Source of the DNA: Rosa chinensis
Lineage: Eukaryota > Streptophyta > Magnoliopsida > Rosales > Rosaceae
Assembly (NCBI RefSeq): GCF_002994745.2
Contig: NC_037091.1
Coordinates: forward strand, 1,798,001-1,862,000
Length of the DNA stretch: 64,000 bases
Direction: 5' to 3'
A model generated the notes under the pieces. The model had not been told where the DNA came from. It worked only from the letters and a program-made list of their open reading frames with translations, and made no database searches. Below, piece after piece: positions 11,386 through 21,147 of the stretch (positions are counted from its first letter, which is position 1; every line of letters begins with the position of its first letter). Made by a program: the position numbers and the translations under genes.

Positions 11386-12116
11386 TCATGGTAAATCAGC
11401 CACATTCATGGGCATCTCGTCAATCTGGGTACTGTAGTACTGTTCAATGTCTCTTAGGATCCTGATATCATCTTTCTTGACAAAGTTTATTGCCACACCT
11501 TTTCATCTAAATCGACCCGAACGACCAATCCTGTGTATGTATAGCTCTCGATTATTTGGAAGATCGTAGTTGATAACCAGCGAAACCTGCTGAACATCGA
11601 TGCCCCGAGCCCAAACATCAGTTGTGATGAGGACTCGTGAAAGACCTTTCTGAAACTCTTTCATAATAGCATCTCTCTACTTCTGAGGCATGTCTCCATG
11701 CATTGCAGACACAGAAAAGTTACTAGTCCGCATCTTTTCAGTAAGCCAGTCCACTTTTCGCCTTGTGTTGCAGAAAATAACAGCTTGTGTGATCGTAAGG
11801 GTATCATAGAGATCGCACAGAGTATCAAACTTCTAATCTTCTTTTTCAACTGCAACGAAAAATTGCTTGATTCCCTGCGCCATGACCACACACATTTAGT
11901 ACACAATATTGCATTCGAATAGCTAATGCATCATCATCAAAAATTTGAAACAACATTATTCCTCGTGTATATTAACTTACCTCCAAAGTCAGCTCGTCAC
12001 GTTTAACCAGGATCCTTATAGGATTGGTCATGAACTTGTTGGTCATCTCCAAAATTTCATTAGAGAGCGTCGTGGAGATCCAGCAAACTTGTAGGGTATC
12101 TTGTAGATGTCTGTAG
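11386..12116 (-). pseudogene. Partial eIF4A-III copy (end of exon 2, intron 2, exon 3)
   Basis: On the minus strand, 12116-11981 is the end of exon 2, then an intron, then exon 3 from 11874 to the TGA at 11388-11386. The region to about 11040 also matches DNA downstream of the copy at 45201-47569, so a block was duplicated. It carries several lesions: a TGG-to-TAG stop in the EDWKFD motif (shared with the 45 kb copy but not with the 49 kb copy), a stop in the PQKERD motif and another in the GRFGRKG motif. The N-terminal half is absent because the sequence joins abruptly to an F-box fragment at 12116/12117. It is not functional. Confidence 0.92.
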
Positions 12117-12633
12117 GTCTCCATGATGGTGTCTTTGGTACTTTCTTCATCTCCCTGGTTGCAGGGTTAACCAAATAAAACCCACACCTCATATAGCACA
12201 ACAACAAGTTATTCCAGGAGTAGATGAAGTATATGGGTCTACGTCCTTCTGCAGAAACAAAATCGAGCTCGGTGGCTGGTATCAAACCATCATGATTATT
12301 ATCTGCATGAACATGGCGATTCTTAAGAACCAGTGCATTGTCATCATCATCGTTATTGTTATGGTTGAGAAACTGGTCTAGGTCCAAAGAGTAAAGGTAA
12401 TGTAGTGCCACGTTAAATATGACTCTTCGTCTCCGAAAGAATACCTCTTTATCCTCGAGGGCTTTCTTGGCGTGCAGTGCAATGAACTTGGTGTTGGAGA
12501 TTAGAGAACGCCAAGGCTTTGATACGCACCTGAAGCGGCATAAAGACTTCACTGATCGCCTTGGAAGAATCTCAACTATGATCTAGGCTGGAAGGGGGAA
12601 TTGGTGCCCTGTCAGCTCGCCATTGTGTTCCAT
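12117..12633 (-). pseudogene. 5' fragment of a second copy of the F-box gene
   Basis: Nearly identical to the first 500 bases of the F-box gene at 10925-10430, from the ATG at 12633 through the F-box and into the first FBA repeat ([18 protein letters not shown]). It is uninterrupted where the other copy is frameshifted, but has its own GAG-to-TAG stop just before the F-box core. It is cut at 12117 by fusion to the eIF4A-III fragment, so the last open codons before the stop at 12043 are helicase sequence read in another frame. Confidence 0.9.
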
Positions 12634-12663
12634 TTATTTTGTTCTTTAATCTTTGCGCTACAG

Positions 12664-13012
12664 GTGATTTTCACTGGCCGGGTTCAAAGCCAAGACAGTG
12701 AGATAGCCAAGGATGGGGTTATTGTTTCCATAATTCCATTGTGGCATTGGATATGGTTGATGAGTCGTTTCGCAATGTGGAGGTCCACCAAGCTAGGAGA
12801 GAACCTCCATATGTGCTATCGAGATATTATGGGGGTAAGGATCAGTGCTCGCTTGCATTGTTTGAGATTCTCCGACCGTCTTGTTTCGACATTTTGGTCA
12901 TGAAAAAGTATGGTGTGGCGGAATCATGGACTAGTTGTTCAATGTGTCTGCTAGGATTCCCGGAGGAAGGACCTTATTTTCCACTCATTTGGTTTTACAA
13001 AGAGTGGTCTAG
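12664..13012 (+). pseudogene. C-terminal fragment of another F-box (FBA) gene
   Basis: The plus-strand frame beginning near 12741 (LDMVDESFRNVEV, then DQCSLALFEILRP and DILVMKKYGVAESWT) looks like the second half of an FBA domain. After AESWT a one-base loss near 12932 moves the match to another frame, which reads on to a TAG at 13010-13012. There is no F-box. It lies opposite in strand to, and directly beside, the F-box 5' fragment, so it is a rearranged remnant. Confidence 0.7.
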
Positions 13013-13105
13013 TAGTCAGAATGGGTGATGGAACGCTCAAGTGCTAAGACCCTAAGGACAAACGTGGCTTATGTTTCAAAAGATTGGTTAATTGTTTGAA
13101 TGAAA

Positions 13106-13311
13106 GCAGTTATTTGATACCAACGCTTGGTGGTTCAAATGATAAGGAGTTTGTTCCCCTTAAGTAAGGTCTCGAGTTCGAGCCTTGTGAATGGAGCAGC
13201 CAGCGTTGGGAGAGCTTCCCCCCTAAATGGGGTCTAAACCGGCTCGAGAGATTAGTCCTTGCCTACGGGTGGGGGATATCCTGGTTTAACTGAAAAGGCA
13301 GTTATTTGATA
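13106..13311 (+). mobile_element. tRNA-derived SINE with perfect 14-bp target-site duplication
   Basis: GCAGTTATTTGATA occurs at 13106-13119 and again at 13298-13311, flanking a 178-bp insert (13120-13297). The insert has an A-box-like stretch (TGGTTCAAATGATAAGG) and a B-box-like stretch (GAGTTCGAGCC) with tRNA-like spacing, the internal RNA polymerase III promoter of a SINE. The tail is short and A-rich (TGAAAAG). The exact family is not recognised; the composition resembles the plant Au type. Confidence 0.75.
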
Positions 13312-13767
13312 GGATTTGTGGTCTGTTGTATTGTTTCATAGTTTTGCATTAGTGATTCAACTTTGGCCTTTTTTGATATTTGCATTCTGTTTCATCTTTC
13401 ATTTGTCCCTAGCTTTATTTCCTCTTACTTACTCTATGTTTGGTACTTTGGTTTTAAGAGTTACTTGCTCCTACTAGAGTAACACATTTGTGAAGGATGA
13501 TTGTACTAGATGCATGTTTACTTCAAATTTCACCGATATGAGGTTTGATGTGTTCGCTAAACAACATAGGTACTCTTTTTATCCTTTTTTTTTTATTAAT
13601 CCAAAAGATCAAACAACAGGGATGACATCGTAAACTTTCAACTACTCATAGAATTTGAAGTTACAGATGCCATGAGCCGATAGGGCCTAATTTTTTCTAA
13701 GACAGAGATCCTTAGAAAAAAATTACAATCCTCTGCAACTAACTTCCCACTATGTGGTCGGTGAGCC

Positions 13768-14206
13768 GTAGCTTGCAGTGGCGGAACCACTGTTCAGTCT
13801 GCAGGGGTTCGGACCCCCCCTCCTCTCCAGCGTTCTTATGTAGTCATAATTATATATTAAATACATAAAACTAAAACGTATGATGAAGAAGAAACTCAAA
13901 AGTAAATTGTAATACAAGAGATAGAAATGTTAATTAAAACTCATAATTATGTACTTACCAAAAAATACTTTTCATTAAGTATTTACTAAAGTTTAAAAGA
14001 ATTCAATTAGTGAGATTAAATCTATATAGGAAACAAATAAAAATTGTATAAAGAATGGACGTCGCATGAACCTTAAGAGGACATTAATTTTTTGTATATA
14101 TCTACATTATGTATATATATGGTTTATTTTCTTAACGAGATTAGGCAATATACATCGAGTGCTTAACTTTGTTTAGTGTCGGTTTTTTTTTTCCTTCTTA
14201 TTCTGG

Positions 14207-14241
<35 letters not shown>

Positions 14242-14274
14242 GTTACAAATCCTGGTTCTGCCCCTGGTAGCCTG
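13768..14274. mobile_element. Non-autonomous hAT element (MITE), 491 bp
   Basis: The element is 13776-14266. Its ends are CAGTGGCGGAACC and GGTTCTGCCCCTG, inverted repeats matching at 11 of 13 positions with the CAG start common in hAT elements. The flanking 8-bp duplication is GTAGCTTG (13768-13775) and GTAGCCTG (14267-14274), one mismatch. No transposase frame is present. A run of 32 C (14208-14239) lies just inside the right end, and the matching left end has a shorter C run. Confidence 0.75.
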
Positions 14275-14812
14275 TTAGTTAGTTAGCTTAACTAATTAGT
14301 TAGTTAGCTTAACTAACACTGTGGAGATCATGGATTCAAATCTCACTGACATCAGGGGGTGGGGTGGGGAGTGTTCAAAAAATAATATATATATATATAT
14401 AAATAAAAATAAAAGTTCCCACTGTGCATTTTACCCATGAAAAAACTTCGCCCACTATTGTTTAAAAAAAAAAAACAAAAAACAAAACAAAACGACTCCC
14501 CCCACTCTATCTGTAGTAATTCCCCGCTTTATTTGATAAATTTTCTCACATCCATTTAATTAATTATTCAAAACCATCAGGTGTGTATTTTTCCATTGTA
14601 TATTAAGATAATTTGCAATATTTAAATGGATGCAAAACAGCCTATTGTACACATTGTTAAATAGTAGCAATTCACATTGTTAAATAGTAGCAATTAACTT
14701 AGTTTGTTAAGAAAGAAATTGTACGTAGCTACTAACTTTTACGTGGATACTTTTTTTGTCTGGTGAGTGAGTAATAGTTGATTTTCTTTACATTTCGATA
14801 GAGCAAATTCTG
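14275..14812. other. Simple-repeat-rich spacer
   Basis: Two tandem copies of about 22 bp containing TTAGTTAGTTAGCTTAACTA lie at about 14274-14320, followed by a B-box-like GGATTCAAATCTC near 14332 and an AT dinucleotide run near 14387-14400. The B-box-like motif hints at a further decayed SINE, but no tail or duplication could be found. No gene is seen. Confidence 0.35.
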
Positions 14813-14931
14813 GTGGGAAACTCGTTCAAAGGCACGCGAGAAGCGGCAAACATGCAATGCTTTGATTCACAGATCGAGAAGCAATGCAAGGCCTCTCGAA
14901 TTTTCTGCAACAGAACCACTCAACCAGTGAG

Positions 14932-14940
14932 CTATAAATA
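14932..14940 (+). promoter_or_regulatory. TATA box of the interrupted secreted-protein gene
   Basis: CTATAAATA lies about 60 bases before the ATG at 15000, so transcription should start near 14965. Confidence 0.55.
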
Positions 14941-15288
14941 CATATATAGACCTGGTGAACTGAGCATATCAACTCAAAGCAAGCATTCAAAAGAGAAAGA
15001 TGGCCAATCTTTCAACTCTAACTGGGATGTTTCTGGTGCTAGAGCTGGCAATGTCGGTCAGCGCGCGCACTTGGGCTGCCAAGTATGCGAGTAGATCCAT
15101 ATTTTCATTTTAGTATATGTTTCGACTTTTTTGTTCTTATATTCATTGACGCGTACGTCTGTGTTGTTGAGTTGATGAATATGTTTATGAATTGATTTAG
15201 GGACGAGAATTCCGGTGGTGGCAGGCCACTAACTGAGGAGGAGATAGGGGCATGGATAAATGTTCTGAGGGGAGCCGAGATTGCTCTT

Positions 15289-15810
15289 TGTTAATGTCTA
15301 AAAGTCTAGCGGTAGCTGGACCTTAGTTTAACGCTGATCCGATGGGCGGATCGATACTTGTATTTGTTAATGTAGCTTCCGTTACCTGTCAAACGAAATA
15401 CAACGGGCGGGCGTCAGAGGGAGACCGCGCTGGGCGGTCTTCAACTCTCCGATGCCTAAGTTAGTCAATGTATTTATGTTGACAGAGTCACCGCAAGTAA
15501 ATATTGAATGCGTAATAAATGAGGAGAGAGGAGAGAACCTTTTATAGGTGAGTAAGAGGATGATCTTCTCCTTGTTTTCGATGTGGGACTGATGTGCTTC
15601 AGTTCCCAGTTTCAGTAGCTTCTGATGCTATCTTGACACGGCGCGTGGCGGTGCGTCGGCGGTGCTTTGGGGTTGATCCGGGGCTCAGGCGGTAACCTGG
15701 CTAGCTGTCTTTACGCCAGTCACTCATATGGCGGGCGTTGGTACCCCTGGTGGTACCATGAGCGTGGCTCATTATAGCTAATTATGCTTGCAAATGCACA
15801 TGTATGTACA
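15289..15810 (-). repeat. 3' LTR of the first Tat element (full length, 522 bp)
   Basis: Begins TGTTAATGTC and ends TGTATGTACA on the plus strand. It is preceded by CTCTT, the left target-site copy. On the element's own strand it starts with TGTACATACA next to the polypurine tract. A TTTTATAG-like stretch near 15540 may be part of the LTR promoter. Confidence 0.92.
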
Positions 15811-15826
15811 AGTCCCCCAAATCCCC
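15811..15826 (-). promoter_or_regulatory. Polypurine tract of the first Tat element
   Basis: On the minus strand GGGGATTTGGGGGACT directly abuts the 3' LTR start. This is the expected primer for plus-strand DNA synthesis and fixes the element's orientation. Confidence 0.8.
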
Positions 15827-16462
15827 AGTCAAGGAGGGCAATCTTAGTTGGGGAGTTGATCGGCGGTTTGAAGCGTTTCTCCCGCTAGACTTTGCAGAAG
15901 CATAATTAGCGTCAGTGCGTTGTCAACCATGGATTTACTGAGCAAACGCTTTGTGCCCTTTCGGGTGGGCCCCTGCTAGGCCCCCCAGGGAGTCCCCCAC
16001 TCCCCGGCTAAGATGGACCTCCGGATGGTCGCTGTTATTGTTTGTTGAGGGGGAACTGCACGGAGCAGCGCTGCACGGAGCAGAGGGTGTTGGGTTGCGA
16101 GCCCAATCTTAGCACCCAAGTGACGGGGGTCAACGTACCTGATCAGGGCTGTCGTAGACTGTTGACTAGTCCCCGTGTCCCGTAGGGACATTCTGACCGT
16201 AACTCCGCGTGGCGGCGTTGTCAGAGAGGCGTGGCCTCGGGATCCGCCGCTGGCGGAAGTCCCCCCGCTAGATGTAGCAGGAAGCAGCGTCAGGTAGACG
16301 CGTTTGGTGGTATTTTATTGAGCGGTATTGCGCTGAATAAAGTACGCAGCTTGTCAGATGAGAAAGGGGGTCCGCTAGCGGTGTGCTGTGTAGCGGAGGA
16401 CGCCCCGTTTACCGAATGACGAGGGACGTTCCGGTGGAGACTTCGATGGTGACAAGAAAAGT

Positions 16463-17250
16463 TCCGCTGGCGGGGTTTCGCTCAGCGGAGACTCCGTCAC
16501 ATGGAGAATGGCAAGTGAAGGTCCGCTGGCGGGGTTTCGCTCAGCGGAGACTCCGTCACTTGGAGAATGGCAAGTGAAGGTCCGCTGGCGGGGTTTCGCT
16601 CAGCGGAGACTCCGTCACTTGGAGAATGGCAAGTGAAGGTCCGCTGGCGGGGTTTCGCTCAGCGGAGACTCCGTCACTTGAATGACAAGTGAAGATCCGC
16701 TGGCGGGGTTTCGCTCAGCGGAGAATCCGTCACTTGGATGACAAGTGAAGATCCGCTGGCGGGGTTTCGCTCAGCGGAGAATCCGTCACTTGGAGAATGG
16801 CAAGTGAAGGTCCGCTGGCGGGGTTTCGCTCAGCGGAGACTCCTTCACTTGGAGAATGGCAAGTGAAGGTCCGCTGGCGGGGTTCCGCTCAGCGGAGACT
16901 CCGTCACTTGAATGACAAGTGAAGATCCGCTGGCGGGGTTTCGCTCAGCGGAGAATCCGTCACTTGGATGACAAGTGAAGATCCGCTGGCGGGGTTTCGC
17001 TCAGCGGAGAATCCGTCACTTGGAGAATGGCAAGTGAAGGTCCGCTGGCGGGGTTCCGCTCAGCAGAGACTCCGTCACTTGAATGACAAGTGAAGATCCG
17101 CTGGCGGGGTTTCGCTCAGCGGAGAATCCGTCACTTGGATGACAAGTGAAGATCCGCTGGCGGGGTTTCGCTCAGCGGAGAATCCGTCACTTGGAGAATG
17201 GCAAGTGAAGGTCCGCTGGCGGGGTTTCGCTCAGCGGAGACTCCGTCACT
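16463..17250. repeat. Minisatellite, 14 units of 55-59 bp, each a double hairpin
   Basis: Units begin with TCCGCTGGCGGGG at 16463, 16522, 16581, 16640, 16696, 16752, 16811, 16870, 16926, 16982, 17041, 17097, 17153 and 17212. Long units (59 bp, with GGAGAATGGC) and short units (55-57 bp, with ATGAC) alternate in a pattern, so larger blocks were duplicated. Each unit has two inverted repeats: TCCGCTG with CAGCGGA, and TCACTTG with CAAGTGA. It lies between the antisense gene and the 3' LTR, the hypervariable region of Tat elements. Confidence 0.95.
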
Positions 17251-18017
17251 TGGGGTTTCTTCTCAAGTGGTGGCTTCCCTTGGAAGCTAAAGAAGACGAC
17301 GGTTGACACGTGGCCAACTCCTAGAGGGTTAGCGTGTGGAGGTTTGTCTGCTAAGCCTAGCCGTCTTCTCGTCATTAATGCGAGTAATGATGGATTTCGT
17401 AACCGAGGCGACGCCTCGGCTAATCCAGGGAGTTAGTGAAGACGTGGGACACGTGTACGGTTGCTACGTGATGTCGTTTTGTAGCGGACGGCTCAGGATT
17501 GCTTGATGTTGACATAAAAAAGGGGGGAACTGAGCGAGTTTCGACACTTCTGGAAAATCTTCAAATCTGAGTTGCCTCCTTCGAGCCTTGTTCGTCTGCG
17601 AATTGCGAAGGAGATCCCCGGGTTTGCGTGGAGTTGTCGGACTGGAGAGGACGAAATCTGTCAGTGAAGACGAGTTGCACTCCAAAGTCTTCGACGTGAG
17701 GTTGGTATTTCGGATCCTTTTCCTGTTTCATTGAATCTGCAATGGTGGTTTCTGGGTTTTGGTATTTCTGTTAATGGTGTGATATTGCTTGTGTGTTATT
17801 CTCGGAGGGTGTAGAGAGAGATTTGAGGGAGGTTATGGTGTTTGACAGAAAGTTGGGGTTTTGGGTTTTGCTAGACGGTCCAATCTGGGTTGAGTGTGCG
17901 GTTGTTTTTGTTTTGGTATTTTTGTGGGTAATTGTTCTTGATATCTTTGGCTATATCTGATGTGAGAGTAGGTTAGATCTGTATTTGTGCTAACTGATGT
18001 GGGTTTTAGGGTTTGGG

Positions 18018-20721
18018 ATGGCCAACGTCATAGAGATTTCGAGCAGTGAGGATTCCGGGTCTGACGTGTCGTTCAGCGTGGCGGATATGACTTTTATTGA
18101 CTCGTTGCGTCCGTCTGCCCCTGCAGGAACCTCACTGCCAGAACCGCTTGAAGTTGAGCCACTTCAGACCATCCCCTGGGAAGTAGCTATGGGTCGTGGT
18201 TCGCGTCCAGAGAGCTCTAGGGCGGGTGAGGTCGCTGCTGCCCAAGTTAGGCGCGACGAGCGCCTGGCGAGCAATAGTGCTGCTAGCGGCTCCGCTGGCG
18301 AAGGGGAAGTACCGGGCCACAATGCCGAATCAGCGTGGTATCTCTCAGACGGCACCGCCGTCGACGAGGCGGGTGGGCGGATGGACATCGCCGCTGTTAA
18401 CCGGATGAAGCAGACGTTCCGGTTGCCGGGCTCGGTGAAGCTGCGCCCGCCGACAGTGGATGAGCAGGTCTCGATGCTCCCAGCGGGCTTTGCTGCCGTT
18501 CACGAGGCGATATTCCGCCAAGGAGTAACATTGCCGCTGGTGCCGAATCTGCAAATCTTGGTGTGCGAATTTGGCCTTGCCTTCGGTCAGATTTGCCCCA
18601 ATATGTGGCGGTTGATGTTGGCCATGAACTCCCTTTGGCGGTTATCCGGGTGCGAGGGTCCTACCGTGGCGGAAGTGCTGTACTTCTATGAGTTGGTGTA
18701 CGTGAAGCGCCGAGGCTGCAAAGGGCAAGTGAACTTGAGCCGCCGGCAGGGAGCGCCCAAGCTGATCGAGAATCTAAGGGACTCAATGTCCTACTGGCGG
18801 GGACCTTCTGCGTTGCCACCGACGGTTGGGAGTACCACGCCAGATCGAATGAGGAAGGGCCGTCCTTTAGGATTAAGTCTGAGTTCCAACCTATTCGAGG
18901 TTGGTGTCCGGTTTCCGCTGAAGGTACATGGCGTGCCCACGTGCTTGCACTTGTATTCCTACTAACGACGTGTTTTTTTTTGTGCAGCGGGACTTCGGTA
19001 CACGCTAACGCGGGAAGAAGAGTGTCGCGTGGCGAGGATCAGGGGTTGCTGGCGGAACCGAAACCTGCTTGATTTCCGCCTGCTAACTGGTTGGGAGTTG
19101 TTGGTCGACCTGCGACTAACACGTTCCATTGGTGAGGAGTCTATCCTGTCGTAACGTACCATACTTGTGAATTGTTTGACTGATGGCTGTCGCCCTCTTT
19201 TTTTTTTTAGAAACTTCGCCGGGCAACAAATCGAGTCGCGACGCATTTGAGAAGGCGATGGATCGGGCGGAGATAGAAAATTTTTTGGAGGCCATGTATG
19301 CCGAGGGGCTGGCGGCCCAGCAGACCGTGGTGAACCCGGAGACATTGGCGCTGAGCCATTCCGATGTTCCGGTGGTGATGTCGATGCCGCACCAGTCTCA
19401 CCTTGGTGAGGATGGTCTGCCCATGGTGCAGGCGGGGACTCAGACCGTCGGCTTGGATCGGAGGGGAAATGCTGCGGCCGGGCCACAGAAGGAGCGGATG
19501 CCCACTCAAAGGCGGGGTCCTCAAAAGGTTGTGCAACCGGCGGAAGATGTCGTTGTGACAAGGGAGGAGCCGCCAGTGAGGGTGACGAGGGCCGTCGCTG
19601 GGAGTCAGAGGGCGCTGGAGAGAAAGCGCCGGACGGTTGAGGCTCCTGACAAGGAAGAGGGAGACGAGGTGGTGGTTGGGGCCCATCGTCAGAAGAAGGC
19701 CCGACAGGTTCCCTCGAAGACTGCGGCGGTGGAGGGAGAGGCGCCCGCCGTCGGTGAGCTAGACTCGTTCGCCGAGTATGCGCCATTTATGACGGAAGGG
19801 GAACGGGAGTTCCTCTTCCATCTGTGCGAGCGGCTGGGGTTTGGCGGTTTGGCGGGCATATCGCGCCCTACGGCAATTGACCAATCGCCCTTCAGCTCGG
19901 CCTTTGGTCAGATATCAGCGGGGTTACATGACATGTTCGTGGCGGCGTCGAAGCAGCCCGCGATTGAGGGAGAGCTGAGGGAAGAAATCGGAGGTCTCCA
20001 GAGGGAGTTGGCGGAGGCAACGGAGAGACTGGCGGAGGCTGAGCGGGGGTTGGTCAAGGCGGAGTGTGATTATGCGGACGCCCGCGGCAAGCTTAATGCG
20101 GCCATAAGGCGGGACCTGGAGAGGAATGAACGCGTCTCCCAGTTGGAGCAGGAGATCGCATTGCTGCAGGAGCGGATAGCCGCAAAAGACAAGAAACTTA
20201 TTATAGTGCAGCGGGAGTCTGCCGATAGGATGGCCGAGATGAAGCGGCTGGGGGGCGAGGTTACCCGCCTGAGAGCTGAAGGGAGTAACGCTGCGGCCGC
20301 CGCTGTCGAAGCGTTCAAGCAGTCGGCAGAATTTAAGAAGACACTGACCGAAGCGGCGAAGTCTGGGGCCCGGGCCAATATAGACATGTTGAAGCGGAAG
20401 GGCGCCATTGACTTTACAAAGGCGTCACAGCCTGACGTGCCGGTGGCCGAGAGTGTCCCGCCGGAGACAGAAGTCGTGCCTGCCCCAGCTGCGGGTACTC
20501 ACTCGGGCAGCGGGGAAAGTGGCCCACATCCGCCGGAAGGGTCCCAGCAGACTCCCCAGCAGACCCCGTCGGAGGTGTCACGTGCCGGATTTCTGGAGGC
20601 ACACACCCGGGCGGATGGTACTATAGAGACCCCCAGTCCGACAGCTCGAGGGTCCGATCAGGCGAGCCGATCGGTCGCGCAGCCGCCTGTTGAAGCCGTA
20701 GAAGTTGAAGCCAACCGCTGA
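18018..20721 (+). CDS. Spliced antisense gene of the Tat element, putative gypsy-type Transposase_28-like protein
   Basis: This runs opposite to gag-pol. Exon 1 starts at ATG 18018 in a GGGATGGCC context, or at 17997 in the same frame, and ends at a GT donor near 18902 or 18924. Exon 2 is about 18988-19131. Exon 3 starts at 19211 after a T-rich acceptor and runs to TGA 20721. The phase favours the 18902 donor, since joining at 18924 meets an early stop. The N-terminus is acidic and serine-rich. The middle (LPLVPNLQILVCEFGLAFGQ to VAEVLYFYELVY) has the pattern of the protein family labelled putative gypsy-type transposon. Exon 3 holds a long coiled coil (about 20000-20390) and a proline- and serine-rich tail. 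No catalytic site is visible. The frames are open throughout, unlike pol. The role is unknown; a nuclear or chromatin-associated function is only a guess. Confidence 0.65.
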
Positions 20722-21147
20722 AGCTAGTTGAGACTTCCATAGTTTTTTTTTTTTTTTTTTTTTTCGACACTTTGTAATAATGAACTACTTTGGGTGGGGA
20801 GTCCCAGCCCTGAAATGAAATTTCAGAGTTTGACGTTTGTCATGATGTGTTTGTACCGCTAGAGTTTTGACGTAGAGATTTTTCTTTTGCCAAGCAATGA
20901 AACATTAAAGGAATTAAAATTGGTCCAAGTGCACCACGTAGCGGACGTGGTCCGCTGACGATTCCTGGCGTTGCCAGTTGCCCTCAGTGCTAGACTTGGT
21001 AACAATGGTTTGAATAATTCCTCGTTTCATTGATAGCTGACTGATCAGCGTTTACAAAAGAGGGGTAGTACCCGTTGGGTAGCTTCCCTTAGCTAAATAT
21101 TGAACAAAAATTTAGCTAAGTCAAGATGCTCTTGGGTAGCGGTATGA
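20722..21147. other. Convergent 3' region between the antisense gene and pol
   Basis: A run of about 22 T (20743-20764) follows the antisense gene stop. Both transcription units end here tail to tail, so their 3' UTRs probably overlap. No further gene is seen. Confidence 0.45.

Noticed and set aside
14813..15094. A 93-codon plus-strand frame over the first exon of the secreted-protein gene
   Set aside because: It is in a different phase from the ATG at 15000, includes promoter and TATA sequence, and is explained as a shadow frame.
16463..17250. CRISPR-like array
   Set aside because: Units are contiguous minisatellite repeats without unique spacers, inside a plant retrotransposon.
18962..19786. 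A 274-codon proline-rich minus-strand frame
   Set aside because: It lies opposite exons 2 and 3 of the antisense gene, covers an intron, and has low-complexity composition. It is a shadow.
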